Below are positions 24,430 through 35,607 of a stretch of 64,000 nucleotides of DNA, one piece after another. Position 1 is the stretch's first letter. Every line of letters begins with the position of its first letter. A program made the position numbers and the translations under genes. Origin of the DNA: Pterois miles (Eukaryota > Chordata > Actinopteri > Perciformes > Scorpaenidae); the NCBI GenBank assembly GCA_947000775.1, contig CAMQGK010000638.1:17914501-17978500 (forward strand), in the 5' to 3' direction. A model generated the notes under the pieces. It made no database searches and was not told where the DNA came from. It saw only the letters and a list, made by a program, of their open reading frames with translations.

Positions 24430-25990
24430 TATTTTTTTATCAATTCTTGAGATGTAAAAACCTTTAGCACTAAATCTGTGTAACAAATGGCATCAACCCC
24501 CAAAAACTGCTGCAACAAATTATGAGACATAATAGAGCATGGTGAAGATCATCATATCCTTCTAAACCCTTATACACTTTCACATTTTGTTATTAATTAA
24601 CTAATGTTTAGTTCTGATTTGTGACTAGAACAGCATGATAGTCCTAAGCTGCATCTCAAAGTAGTCCCCACCTTTCAGATGTTCAACACTGCTATGTGAC
24701 ATCTATTGTTGACCTGTTATCTCCACTTAAAGGCCCCCTGTACCCCCCTACAAAGAAAAAAATGAGCCTATTCTGGGTCTCAGAGGATTAATTATGTCAT
24801 CAAACCACGAACAAACACAAAACTTTCAACCAGGAGTCCAGTGTTTGTGTCCAGTGTGAAACTTATTTTGTCATGTCAGTAGTTATTGTCATTCCCGTGA
24901 GTTGCTTGTCAGTGACATTAATGTCAACCACAACCGTTTCCTAAACATAACTTCCTGTGGAAATAGAGGTTTATTTTGAAAGGACACTATACATGTAACG
25001 AGCCTATATTGACACGCCGTCCCTGGTCCGTCCAAAAGTAATGTAAGAGAGGAACTCTGTAGGTCGGTCTCCGATGCCAAGGGGCACTGACCAAGCGTCG
25101 GTATTTGACGAGATGTGAGTGAGAATGTGTTGCTCCAGCAGGTGTCTTTCTCTTTAACCTAGATGTCTGAGGAAATATTGTGTGTATGAAAACTGAATGA
25201 CCAAAAAGAAAAATATTTTTTTTTGGATCCACAAATCTAAGAAAAAAAAACTGGTGGACGCTGCTGTTGCAGCATGAAATCTCAATCTGTGTTGGTGCAG
25301 TTACCTACACAGCGTGTAAAACACCCCGCTGAAATAAGAGTGAAAATGCTGCCTTCCACAACATTAGTGAAATAGTACCATTACAGTTTCATTGTATTCC
25401 CTTAGCAGATCACCCACTACCCTATAAAAAGATGGAGAAATGGAGGCAGGAGAGAGCCATCGACTGAAAACTGTAGGTTTTCAGAATTGCTGCAATCAGA
25501 TTTATGACGCAACTTAGATGTAATGCATTTTGAAATTGCAGAAACTTCAGAGAAGAGCTGGATTTCTAGGTTTACCTATTGATCTGCACACTTATGTGGC
25601 TTTGCAGTGCTCCTTTCCTTTGAGCATCCCCCCGACTGCACTGAGCCGAGTGGTTGTTATCTTGTGGAAAAGGGAGACTCGTAACTAAGACAGATTTGTT
25701 TATCAGAGCCCTTGTGATTGGTACTGTTTTGTTACAAATGACAGTTTAGGCTTTAATCCAGCAATTGTAAGTTCATGCTAAAACCTTTGGTCCCGTGGCA
25801 TTTTCGGGTTTGATGGAAATGGAAACGAGCCATTGGTCATCGCAGTGAAAGCTATTCCAAGGCGCTTGGGTTGGATGGGGCTCCAGGGTGAAACAACAGC
25901 ACCACCCAACCCCAACCTGGCCCTGTTCTCTCTCTGAGAGACAGGCAATATGGTAATGTGAGGAATGAATAGTGAGTCTCTGGGAAGACT
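24430..25990. other. Unassigned DNA
   Basis: The segment 24990-25200 looks like an old dispersed repeat ('ggtcggtctccgatgccaa') but I could not pair it within the window. No gene supported. Confidence 0.3.
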
Positions 25991-25996
25991 TTCCTC

Positions 25997-26042
25997 GCGT
26001 GTGTGTGTGTGTGTATGTGCGCGCGCGTGTGTGTGTGTGTGT
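25997..26042. repeat. TG/CG dinucleotide microsatellite
   Basis: (GT)n interrupted by 'atgtgcgcgcgc', alternating purine/pyrimidine throughout. The minus open frame across it (25773-26459) is its Thr/His translation. Confidence 0.9.
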
Positions 26043-26159
26043 CCAGCTGCTCTCTTGGCCACTGTGGCCATTACTGAGCAGTACCAAGCAGCAGAGCATG
26101 ACACCCACCAGCTGGATGTGCACACACCTCCACTGAGAGAGTAGACCTGTGCCAATGAG

Positions 26160-26285
26160 ACAAGGAGAGAAAGAGAAAGTGAGAAGAGAGGGAGGAGGGG
26201 ATGGGGTGAGGTATAGAGCGAGAGAGACAATGAGGGACAGAGGTGCCACAGCCAAGGAGACGGAACGAGAGGAGAGATCCATCCT
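26160..26285 (+). repeat. Purine-rich low-complexity tract
   Basis: 'gagaaagagaaagtgagaag' and similar words, mostly A/G. Confidence 0.6.
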
Positions 26286-26533
26286 CAAGGTAAAATGAAA
26301 CAGATTTAACACCGTGCGAGTGACACCGACAAAGTCACAAACACCAGCGACGCGAGAGAACACACACTCACAAATACTGACCTCTGTGTCAGACCGGGTG
26401 CATGCATGCATGTGTGACAAATTGTGTGGGCAGCTTCGAGGGAAAGAAATGTTCACCATGTGTCATATCGTTATGGCGGCCATCAGAACAGCAATAAATA
26501 CAACTCAGATATGCTGCATTAGGGAACGTCCAG

Positions 26534-26534
<1 letters not shown>

Positions 26535-26569
<35 letters not shown>
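26535..26569. repeat. (TG)n microsatellite
   Basis: Uninterrupted TG for about 35 bases. Confidence 0.95.
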
Positions 26570-26572
<3 letters not shown>

Positions 26573-27124
26573 GAATCTCCTAGACATATTGAGGCTGCCC
26601 TCTATGTCTGCAAGGCATTTTCTCTCACCCTTCTTGCTTTCTTTGCATCTCTTACACAGCTATATGCACAGGCACCTTTACCAGTGATGAAGAAAAACAT
26701 TATGCATGGATGGATGGGGGGTGTGGGGATGGCAAAGAGATTATTCATATGTCAGAAGATAAATGTATTTTCACTACTTGCCTTCTTCCCTGCCCTCACC
26801 CGCAACCCCTCTTCCATTTCTCCCTCATTTCGTATTCCTCAGTCCAGCCACATTATTCCTGCTCCCTCTCCTCCTCGCCGCTGTCTGGCCGGCTGACACG
26901 GAGCGATGGAGCGTTCTGTCATGGTGTTTGGAACACACTGAACATCACTTGACAATGGCTGGCATGGAGCGGAGGGTAGCTACACCAGCAAAGCGGGGTA
27001 TTCTACCTCAACCCATTTCCGTCTTTGTTTAAATCCCATTAAAGGCAGACTGGAGTCTTCTTTTCTTGGCTGGAAGTCAATGAGTGTCTCACTTGGTGTT
27101 CAAAATGTTTTTGTTTTTTTTTAT

Positions 27125-27480
27125 CTGCAAGAGGCCAGGGATGGTAATTCACTAAAGCCTCGGCTATTAGAAAGCATCAAATGGATCTAATATTGTTTGG
27201 CACTAAAAACTTCCAAAAGCCCCTTAGAAAATCCACTTACATCGATTTAATTCTGCCGGCAAGCAAAGCAGTCAGTGACAAGACATTATTTTTCTTTCCA
27301 GTGTGATACATTATCAATGCAGTTCAGAAAGTGGATTGATCCTGAGGGCTTCCCTCATACAATATGAACGGCTTTAAATAGTCTTTAATACATTTCTTGG
27401 AATTTTGTGAGATCACTCCCAATTGTGAGCATAAAGCATTAAAGACCATTTACAGTAGACTAGAGGAATGCCTGTTCACA
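27125..27480. other. Repeat-poor segment, possible conserved noncoding element
   Basis: No repeat words shared with the rest of the window, balanced composition, and AT-rich transcription-factor-like words ('acatcgatttaattctgcc', 'ggctttaaatag'). No conserved reading frame. This is a judgement of style only; conservation is untested. Confidence 0.25.
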
Positions 27481-28045
27481 ACAGGCCTGTTTGGAAATGG
27501 TCCAATTTCTTGGCCTCTGGTATTGCTGCTTGCAGCTTTCTCAAGAACCGCTCATCCAAACGTCACCTTTGACATGCATGCTGGAGAATACGCATCCCCT
27601 CTCAGTACACTACAGTGTGTTCTTCTGGTGGTAGTAAGGCATTAGCATTAAATATGTCCTGTAGATCTCAAGAGCTTGCCCTCGACACTGCGCTTCCTTG
27701 GATCCTCAGCAATTCACCCGTTAAGTGTGAAGTCGGATTGGATGGTTGTCAAGAAACTAATACATATGTTCTGTGCGCTGTGCTTGTGTAAATATAGCGG
27801 TGGGTGAGAGACGTCGGACAGAGCAGATTGAAACGTCACTTTCCTCCATTTTGAACAGGTATAATAATAATGTATCTTGGCTTTACACTTGCTATGTTTT
27901 ATTGCACTTATTTACAGTCACAAGTGTAGCTGTCCTCAACTGGTTCACTTCACCGTCTCCACTGTGGCTAAATAGCAACATTGGCATTCATTTGGGGTCG
28001 TGTTTCTGACCACCTGTCGAATGTAAGTCCAGTAACCGCTCTGCT
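27481..28045. other. Unassigned DNA
   Basis: No gene, RNA or repeat recognised. Confidence 0.35.
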
Positions 28046-28221
28046 TTTAAGTTCATGTTCTAGTTTATTGTCACACACATAAAAAAATACAGTTTTTCAA
28101 ATGCAGTGAAATCCATCTGCCCTGGCTCTCTCAGCCCATACAACTATATATAATAAGAATAAATAAATGACAATAAGAGGAAATGTATTATTTAGTTTTA
28201 GTTTTTATTTAATCTTTGAAA

Positions 28222-28457
28222 GGTAAATGGACTTGCATTTATATAGCGCTTTGCTAGTTTTTCGACCACTCAAAGGGCGTTACACTACATGTCAGCATTC
28301 ACTCATTCACAAACACATTCATACACTGATGGCAGAGGTTGGCGACTTTGCCCATCAAAGCTATGTGTCTTGATCAAGAACACATCGATATGTGTCCGGA
28401 GCAGCCGGGGATCGACCCACCAACCTTCTGATTGATGGATGACATTTAAACCACAGT
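28222..28457 (-). mobile_element. tRNA-derived SINE (family B), inserted in the LINE
   Basis: On minus, a worn head GACTGTGGTTTAAATG leads to the B box GGTCGATCCCC (near 28407-28418 on plus). The body contains 'tcagcattcactcattcaca' (plus) and the 3' end GCGCTATATAAATGCAAGTC then CATTTACC. The same family occurs at 39431-39730. Its position between the RT end and the 3' UTR of the surrounding LINE shows it came later. Confidence 0.75.
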
Positions 28458-28987
28458 CACACCCGTGCTGGTCTGATGCTCTGTAGGCGGTTTCCTGAGG
28501 GAAGAATGAGAGCAGTCCATGTGCCGAGTTGCTGGTGTCCTCCGTAACACTTGGGGTCTTCCTTCTGCAGCAGGAGGTGTAAATGTCCCAAATCTCTGGC
28601 AGTGATGTCCCTATGATTTCTGAAGCTGTTTTTACTGATCTTCTCAGTAGTCTTGTTTGGTTGCCAAACCACAACAGTATGCTTCGAGTACGAAAGCTCT
28701 CTATGGTAACCCTTCAGAGTTTTTGTGGTCAATCCATATTTTTTAAGGCATCGCACAAAGTATAGTCCCTTGTGCATTTTTAACTCCATACACTACTGTT
28801 TAGAGACCAGGAGAGGGAGTTTGTGATCTGAATGCCTCAGAATCTGATGGTGGCCAAACAGATTTGGACTTCCTAAAGTCAACATATTTCTTTCTGTTTT
28901 CTCAACATTTAGGGTGAGGTTGTTGTCTCTCACCTCCTTCTTATTAGAGGTGTAAGAAAATGTCAATACAGTTGAATATCGCAATAT

Positions 28988-29043
28988 GTGAATTTCTCCA
29001 CTGTTGGGCTAATAAAGGAATATCTTATCTTATCTTATCTTAT
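28988..29043 (+). repeat. Retroposon 3' tail with (TTATC)n
   Basis: 'ttgggctaataaaggaatatc' followed by four to five TTATC units. This is the 3' end type shared with SINE family A and with 51613-51660. The 5' body is absent, so it is a severely 5'-truncated insertion. Confidence 0.7.
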
Positions 29044-29384
29044 TATTATGTTTTGTGATATTGTATCAATTCAAGAAAACGCTAAATAAAACGATATTAA
29101 TTGTTTACATACAAAGATTTGTGGCAAACAGTGGCTCAGATTGAGTTGTGTTTAAACCTTTGATAGCTTCAGCCGTTTGACTTTTTCACTTCAACGTAAC
29201 AACATAAACTGAGACAGGAAGTAGGGTAACGTAACTTTTCTTAAAACAGTTTTTTATGCATATGGTGGTGTGTTCTTATGCTATGTCAGTTTTCCTAAAA
29301 TTAGATTTTTAAAAATTGCAATACAGCAAGTAATAAATTCTATAGATTCCAATATATCGCAATATTTTGAATCATGACCAGGGG

Positions 29385-29540
29385 TGGGGGAAAGATTTTT
29401 TATGGTGGGGGATATAGAGTTTTGGAAGATATAATAGTGTTTAAGGAGTATTTTTTTATATTTCTATGGGGGGGGGGGTAAGGTTTTCTTGAAAAAAAAA
29501 AAAAAAAAATATAAAAAAAAAAAAAAAAAATATTTTTTTT

Positions 29541-29577
<37 letters not shown>

Positions 29578-29640
29578 AAAAGGGGGAGTGTTTAATGGGG
29601 GGGGGGGTTTATGAGAAAAGGAAGCGGGGGGGGGGGGGAA
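29385..29640. other. Anomalous homopolymer block (A and G runs), likely artefact
   Basis: G runs at about 29469-29478, 29597-29607 and 29626-29638 surround A runs of 17 to about 33 bases (29492-29575) broken by short T runs. Nothing else in the window looks like this. Runs of G with A-rich filler are typical of low-quality gap filling, so this may be a junction of poor sequence and not real DNA. Confidence 0.6.
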
Positions 29641-30385
29641 CTCCATCCCTCCCCACAATGAGAGAGGACACACTGAACAATAAGCATACCTTGACCTCGG
29701 GAAGCAGCAAGGTCCAGGTGAGGGAACTCACTGTTGGACACGCGAGCCGGCTTCACCCCGGGCCTTTCCTAGCCGACCTAGAGCTGGTGCACCAGAGTAA
29801 ATGTGTTGCAATGGTCAGCCAACCCTGGGGAGACATCTTGACCTGCTGAGTTAAATCCTCCCCATGGACTGCAGACTTCTGAGAAGCGTAAAAATATTTG
29901 TAGCTATTTATGAAACTATAACAAGCTGGTTGTCAGATCACTTTGATTTCATTTGAATTAGGCTACACAGTTGTTGGTTATGATTGGATAAAGGTCCAAC
30001 ATGTTAGATGCCATATAAACATGATCAACCACATTCTGTGACCTTAACATCTGCCTTAGATGTTTCCACTTTATGAGCATAACAGCTAAAAGTCTGTTGC
30101 CCCCCTATGCCGGTGCTGTATCATGATATGTATCAAATCACTAGATTCTTGCCAATACGCAGCCCTAGTTCCTCTAGTCGTCCTTGTTGTCGTAATTTAT
30201 CAGTCCAATCACCGTGGTGCCATCTGTGAATTTCACACTGCTGCTGTTACGATATTTGGTGACATATGTGAACAGACTTTAGAGTAAGGGATGAAGGCAA
30301 CGACCCTGCGGTCCTCCCGTGTTGACAACTTTGGTTGACGAGTATCTGCTCTCACTGTCTGAGGTCTGCCAGTCAACTGTGCTTC

Positions 30386-31530
30386 AGTTTTCACCAAACC
30401 TAACCAAAAATATTTTGCTTTTTAGCTGCTAAATGTTCCATGACGCTAACCATAGCCACAACTGTCTGGCTGCTGTTTGGTGCTCTAGGCACGTACTGTG
30501 ACTGAACCAAATCAACAAAATGGTTTGAGGGCCTGAAGTAGAGAGAGGCGGAGGCATACTAAACACTTTCAGCCTCTAAATTTGCACCATATGAATATAA
30601 CTTCAGGCAGTAACTCAAGACTGCATCGCTAGTAGCTACATTTCAGCAGCTAACAACAATCCACATCTGCCTCTCCTCTATCTTCTCTGTATTTTTCATT
30701 TTTTTTCTTCTCACCTGTTTACCTGTTTGGATAAGTAGCAACCAGTCTTGTGGCGTCTGATGCTTGTGCCATCTGTGTCAGTCAGGAGTGGCCTATTTAG
30801 GGCAGCTAATTCATCACGGCCTGAGAGCTTACACACCGTACATATAATTACCCCCCCAACGCAAACAAGACCCTCTCAGTCCCCGTGATTTATTGTCGTG
30901 TCAAGGGAGAAGGGGAGATAGGCATGAGGAAGAGGATGAGAGAAGACGAAGGAGGGAGGGAGGGGTAGAGGTGAGTCTAGTGCAGAAGGTGGAAATGAAG
31001 AAGAGGATTTTGTGAAGCACAGCGGGCACAGAGAAGTATGAGACAGCCAAGTCGTGATGTGGCTCAACAAATCCTCGGGTTAGACAATATATTAATACTA
31101 GTGCTGCATGTCAGAGTCAAGGATTTCTTCTTGGTACCTTTTTCATTTTTATCCCTCTCAAGCTATTTGCAAAGAATCCTCAAGGCACGCCGCTCATTTC
31201 AGAGTCATATCCACTTTGACTCTCAGACACAGTGCTGGCAGGAACTTGTGGCCCATTCACCCATTGTTTTTTTTTTTTTTTCCACATGCCCCCTGTGGTG
31301 GTGCTCGTTTTAAAATGCATCGCTGGCCTGTTTCAACCGCAGAGGTTCTATTGTACGGCTGAAGGCCGATGAGATGCCTATACAAGTGGAAAAAAAAAAG
31401 GGAGATGGAGGAGTAACAATGGAAGATTTATGACAGGCATTGAGAGCAGGCGGCAGTTTTATCAGCCTATTATCAACCAAATCGCCCTCACTGAGATGTA
31501 GCACTGCATCCCTGCTCACTCTCTTTACAG
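30386..31530. other. Unassigned DNA with purine-rich and poly-T tracts
   Basis: Purine-rich at about 30900-31015 and a T run at 31267-31280. No gene supported; frames at 31038-31362 overlap and lack domains. Confidence 0.4.
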
Positions 31531-31544
31531 ATCAGTGCTCACCA

Positions 31545-31905
31545 TCACCATATGTAACCCGACTTACCCACCCTTACCTTCACTCTTTTACCTCTCCTTT
31601 AGTATTTACTCACCTCTCACCTTTCCCCCCTTCTTCCTCCTTGTCTCTTTGACTTTGTGTCTCTTGCTCAGTCGACCCTCTCACCTCTCTTATTCTTGTC
31701 TCTCTGCTTTATTGCTCCCTCCCTCTTTCCCCTCGCCGCCGGAGTATTTCCTGTCTACTTTGCTTACGCCGTCTGTTTTCCCCCCACAGCGTGCCTGCTC
31801 TCCCTAACCCACGAGAGCTCTTCATAAATGGCAGTCCTACCTCCCCTCGCTTTTCTCCCTTTCGCCACGTCCTCCTCCTCTGCTCCAGCTCCCCGCCCTC
31901 CTCCC
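31545..31905 (-). repeat. Long pyrimidine-rich tract
   Basis: About 360 bases mostly C/T on plus (polypurine on minus). Open frames on both strands here are low-complexity Leu/Pro/Ser or Arg/Glu-rich translations and not genes. Confidence 0.7.
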
Positions 31906-32031
31906 TCTGAGAAAAGCAAGGCACCTAAGGGTGAACAGGTTAATGTTCTGGCAGTTTGAGATACACTTCTGACATTTCAATCTGGCATCTGTTTTTATCG
32001 CAGTTGATTTAAGAAGTGCGGGTGGTGCATT

Positions 32032-32048
32032 GGGGGGGGGGGGGGGGG
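32032..32048 (+). repeat. Poly-G run (17 G)
   Basis: Seventeen consecutive G followed by 'taatgggggg'. Could form a G-quadruplex or be length-uncertain. Confidence 0.8.
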
Positions 32049-32634
32049 TAATGGGGGGATGAAAGAAGGGATGTAGGGAGCCCGTGGGATGGTGCAGCTA
32101 CCCAGAGACTGTGGACTGTGTATAAGTCGCAGCAGGGGCTGTGTGGACCTGCAACTGCAGATCAGTTAATACATGGAAGCATATGGTCATGTCGCCCCCA
32201 AGTGGCCGGCAGCAGAACTCATGGAGCAGAAGCTGCGGCAGCAGACAATGTGAAAGCATGTATTCTTCAGGTGGTGGAGTCAAATAATGTGAACATGCTT
32301 TAAATAATTTGCTATTACAGTATGTGGGCAAAGCAATGCAGAGTAATCTGTATTCATCTTGCCGCTAATCATGACCTTTTGAAAGAAATAATAAAGTTAA
32401 TTGGATTATTGGATGCTGAGTGATGATTACAGAATGAAGTCGAGGATGTCTTGTGAGGAAAATAGCAAGTGGCATGGCGAGAGGCCAGGTGAGGACAAAT
32501 GCAGAGCAGTGCTAGGCACAGAGCCGAGGCTGAGATAGAGGGAATATACACCAGAGAATAACACAGAGACCCCAGCTTATGGGAGAGTAAAGCAGCCGAA
32601 GAATCCGATAAAGAAATTGAAACAGAACTCCAGA

Positions 32635-32830
32635 GGTTTGACCAAATGAAAAGAAAAGGATGACGGGGAAAACAGCGAGAGAGGAAGAGAGAGAGAGAGC
32701 AACCAGACTCCCAATGAACAGAAAGTGATAGAGACGGGGAGGAAGAGACGGAGCAGATATGACAGAATAAATGAATTAGGAGAAACTGTGCTGTAGATGA
32801 GCCGTGGGGGGTTGGAGGGAGGACAGACGG
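32635..32830 (+). repeat. Purine-rich low-complexity tract
   Basis: 'gagagaggaagagagagaga' near 32678 and similar, then G-rich 'ggggggttggagggagg'. The 228-residue minus frame (32369-33055) spans it and is low-complexity Ser/Leu-rich. Confidence 0.6.
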
Positions 32831-32869
32831 GTGATGGGTGGGGAGGGTTGGCTGGGTGGTGGGATTGCT

Positions 32870-33085
32870 ACACCGCACCGTCACCCGGCACTTTCTCCGA
32901 AGTTTTATTTGATATGAATTCAATAAGCAGCGGCCGATCTCCGTGCCCCGAGTGTAATTACCGGCAGAACAGCGGAGGCATTGTGAGCTTCGCCACCGCC
33001 TAAACGCCCCCCTGCTCGCTTCCAGGTCAGCACTGATCTTGTCTGAGAATGTCAATTATCGTCTTAAACGCCGTCTGAGGAGCAA
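32870..33085. other. Repeat-poor, CpG-retaining segment, possible conserved noncoding element
   Basis: No shared repeats, several CpGs kept ('agcggccgatctccgtgcccc'), and AT words such as 'tttgatatgaattcaataag'. The context 'cgcttccaggtcagc' resembles a splice acceptor, but no reading frame across it is convincing. Conservation untested. Confidence 0.3.
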
Positions 33086-33615
33086 GGAGAGGAGAAGGGG
33101 GGGTGGCGGGAGGTTGGGGTTGAAAACGATGAAAAATGGCAAGTAAGGAGGAAATATTTGCCCAGCATCACAGCTTAAGAAAAAGAGGAGGAAGAGCACA
33201 GAAGATGAGGCTACAGGCTAGAATACTAATGGGTTCCTCTGTATTGTTTAATATGAAATGGAAGGCAAGAGAGCAAGGTAGCCTGTACTGTATTCCCTGT
33301 GCCACTTCACTTAATATCCCATCATCTTGGACCTATTGTGCTGCACATGGCGCATGGGAGCTGAGGTGAGGTGAGGGTGAGGTAGAGGAGGCAAACTCTG
33401 GTCTGTATGCAGCCCAGTATATGCTGTATCCATGTTTGATCATTTGCTGGCTCATTTGTCCCGCCTCCCTCCTAGTCACTACCAAGTTAGGTGTCAATGC
33501 AGGATGTATGGCGCGAGGATGAAAGCATCTGAAAAAGACAGTTTCTGTCAAAACAATAACAAAATCCTGCCTACAAGCACCCATATAGTTCACTATTCTT
33601 CACATTATAATGTGT
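33086..33615. other. Unassigned DNA
   Basis: No gene or repeat recognised. Small frames at 33136-33369 and 33432-33623 lack domains. Confidence 0.35.
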
Positions 33616-33619
33616 TTGT

Positions 33620-33931
33620 TTAAAGGTGCAGTCTTTAATTTCTCCCATGTGCCAATCATGTGGGAGAACAGCGGTGGCTGACGTGAAAAATGCAAATGGC
33701 ACTATCTAGAGCCAGTGTTTGGTTTGTACGGTCTGGGCCACTGTAGAAACATGGCGGCCGGGTCCGCGAAGATGACCTGCTCTGTATGTAGACATACACG
33801 ACTCATTCCAAGGTAACGAAAACACTTTTTTTTTTATTTTCAAGTGATTATATACTAAAGAAAACAAACTTATCAATATTATTTTCCAATTTATGCAAAT
33901 AGATCCCCCTGAGTGCTACACAGTTTTTTAA
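33620..33931. mobile_element. TTAA-bounded MITE, second family
   Basis: Starts TTAAAGGTGCAGT (33620) and ends 'gctacacagttttttaa' (TTAA at 33928-33931). The interior landmarks 'tctagagccagtgtttggt', 'ctgtagaaacatggcgg' and 'atagatccccctga' match a common fish MITE. The left end is shortened relative to the full element I recall. No protein. Confidence 0.65.
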
Positions 33932-34880
33932 TCTGTACAAAAACAGACGCGTACAAAGAGCACATTGTGGTTTTAAGGGTCGGACTGTTTCTTTCTATTT
34001 CTTTACCTGTATTTGTGTTGTGCTAAGCTACTGACTGTAGCTTTGGATTTACTTTACAAACCAGAGAGTGATATCGATCTTCTCATCCAGCTCCTCGCAA
34101 GATTTCCTAAAATGTTGAACTTTCCCTTTTGTTATATCTCCACCATAATTTGTTTGCCGTAACAGTGATCTTTCTCTAACCCTAACCAAACTGTATTGGC
34201 CAGCCAGTGGTGAAAACTTTGAAACTAATCTGGAATTTAACAAACAGTTTTGACGTTATTGTCTGATGGTAGCCCGCGTATTACTGTATGTTGCACTGCT
34301 TCCTGCGACCACTGTCTGACTGGGGAGAATGTTTGAAAGTTGCAGTAACTTTCCGAAACTTAGCAAGCAATCACAGCCAGGTATGTGGAGGAGACAACTT
34401 AAGCAGTGTTTGAACTTCTCTGTCAAGTTCTCTTTTTTTCACTCTTTACACGACTGTTTCTGTAGTTTATGTCTTCTCTTATGTACAAATGACTGCAAGA
34501 ATGTCTTCCAGAGGAGATGGTCTGAAAGTGTCATTTTAGCCTTTATTTCTACAATTACCTTGTCTCGCTGCTCTCCTTGAAGTTTGGCTTTTCACCTTGC
34601 TATCGCGTTTGGCTATTTGGAGCAGCCTCAAACACTTTTGCCTTCTTGTCGGACGACGCGTCGTACTAGTGGGGTCTTTCCGAGCATATTCCAGCCGAAA
34701 AACAACTGAGAATCCAGGTGGATATTCTGAATCTCTTTTATTTCCTATTCTGTATTCTTGTCAGTCCACATTGTAGAATTCACCCAGAATTCCCATCACC
34801 ACAAGTAACCTACTGTGCTTTTTTTTTATTGTAGAGGCATTCACAAGTCTGTACTTCACACAGCCATCTGTAGTCATATT
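33932..34880. other. Unassigned DNA
   Basis: No gene or repeat recognised. Confidence 0.35.
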
Positions 34881-34883
34881 CAT

Positions 34884-35607
34884 TTAAAGAGGACTGAGGA
34901 CTTTTGTGCTTTGTTCCGCCTTTAATTTAATGTGCTGTGTAGTTTTTTGTGCATATAAAAGGTCTGCAAAGTTACAAAACTCAAAACGCCTAAAGGAGTT
35001 ATACTCTCCCTCACAGAAACACTGCTCCTGAACTGCTTGAAATGACTTGCTTAAAGACCCTCCTTTTCTTCCGTAACATTGTGATGTCACTAAGTAACAC
35101 ATTTTCTTAATAACTGTCTTGTATAATTAAAATAGACCCTTTTTCTTTTAGTAAACATGATGATGTATTTTGTGGGTGGAGCGTTAAGTGGAGTCGGAAA
35201 AATTCTCTGAACACGTTAGCTAATGCTGGCTAGCAAGTATTGTTTTTAACAATGGCTGAAGAAAATACTAGTTTTAAAATGTAGCCTGCTGTTACACACT
35301 CTCCAGGATCATGACTATTAGTTGAGAAAATTAACTGAAACATTAACCAATGGGACCAGATTAGCCGAGCCTATTTTGGGAGGAGTAGACGTTTAGACGG
35401 CTAATATTAGAAACTGACTAATTAGCTAGCTAGGTAAGTTAGCTAGCTAGCGAGCTCAAACAGAGCATTTCAGACAGGGTAAAAGAAAGTGCTGCAGCAC
35501 AGCCGGTAAGAGGAAAGTGTTATTTGAACATTAAAGCATGTAAAGATGTTCTAGTAAACCTTAAATACAAATATGATTTGATCATAAGCATAAAAGGTCC
35601 TGTTTAA
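34884..35607. mobile_element. TTAA-bounded piggyBac-like MITE, copy 2
   Basis: TTAA at both ends (34884-34887, 35604-35607). The ends TTAAAGAGGACTGAGGA and 'cataaaaggtcctgtttaa' are inverted. The interior matches copy 1 at 3283, but this copy is longer, with an added middle block (about 35150-35450) that includes the CTAG-rich palindromic stretch. Confidence 0.75.
35422..35455. repeat. TTAGCTAGCTAG direct duplication
   Basis: TTAGCTAGCTAG occurs at 35422-35433 and 35439-35450. CTAGCTAG is self-complementary, so the stretch can fold on itself. Confidence 0.8.

Larger units (their letters stand above)
28946..30167. mobile_element. hAT-like element inserted in the LINE RT region
   Basis: The left end TAGAGGTGTAAGAAAATGTC and right end 'ccaatacgcagcccta' match the termini of a fish hAT-type element (TAGGGGTGT.../...ACAGCCCTA). 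Flanking octamers CTTCTTAT and GTTCCTCT agree at 5 of 8. The interior shows the usual 'atcgcaatat' and 'gatattgtatcaat' text, but is interrupted by a retroposon tail (28988-29043) and an anomalous block (29385-29640). The 29640-30110 part is not recognised. Confidence 0.6.
28046..30385 (-). pseudogene. Minus-strand non-LTR retrotransposon split by later insertions
   Basis: Read on minus, from high to low coordinates. First come two RT blocks in one frame: VVNTGGPQG (around 30310-30336) and VKFTDGTTVIGLI (around 30197-30235), a decayed FADD box. After an hAT-like insertion (28946-30167), NNLTLNVEKTE appears (around 28895-28930), then LKMHKGLYFVRCLKKYGL (around 28735-28790). Next is a TASEIIGTSLPEIWDIYTSC block (around 28560-28625), then a frameshifted GLLSFFPQETAYR-type end. 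A SINE (28222-28457) interrupts the 3' region, and a 3' UTR end with GTGACAATAAA lies at about 28050-28120. Order and motifs fit a fish LINE of the FADDTT type, clade not assigned. Stops and frameshifts make it inactive. Confidence 0.85.

Noticed and set aside
25773..26459. 228-residue open frame on minus
   Set aside because: Crosses the TG/CG microsatellite and is Thr/His- and Ser/Leu-rich; two minus frames overlap here and no domain is seen.
29464..29673. Phe-rich minus open frame
   Set aside because: Translation of poly-A/poly-G runs in the suspected artefact block.
32369..33055. 228-residue open frame on minus
   Set aside because: Low-complexity Ser/Leu/Pro translation of a purine-rich tract; no domain or splice support.
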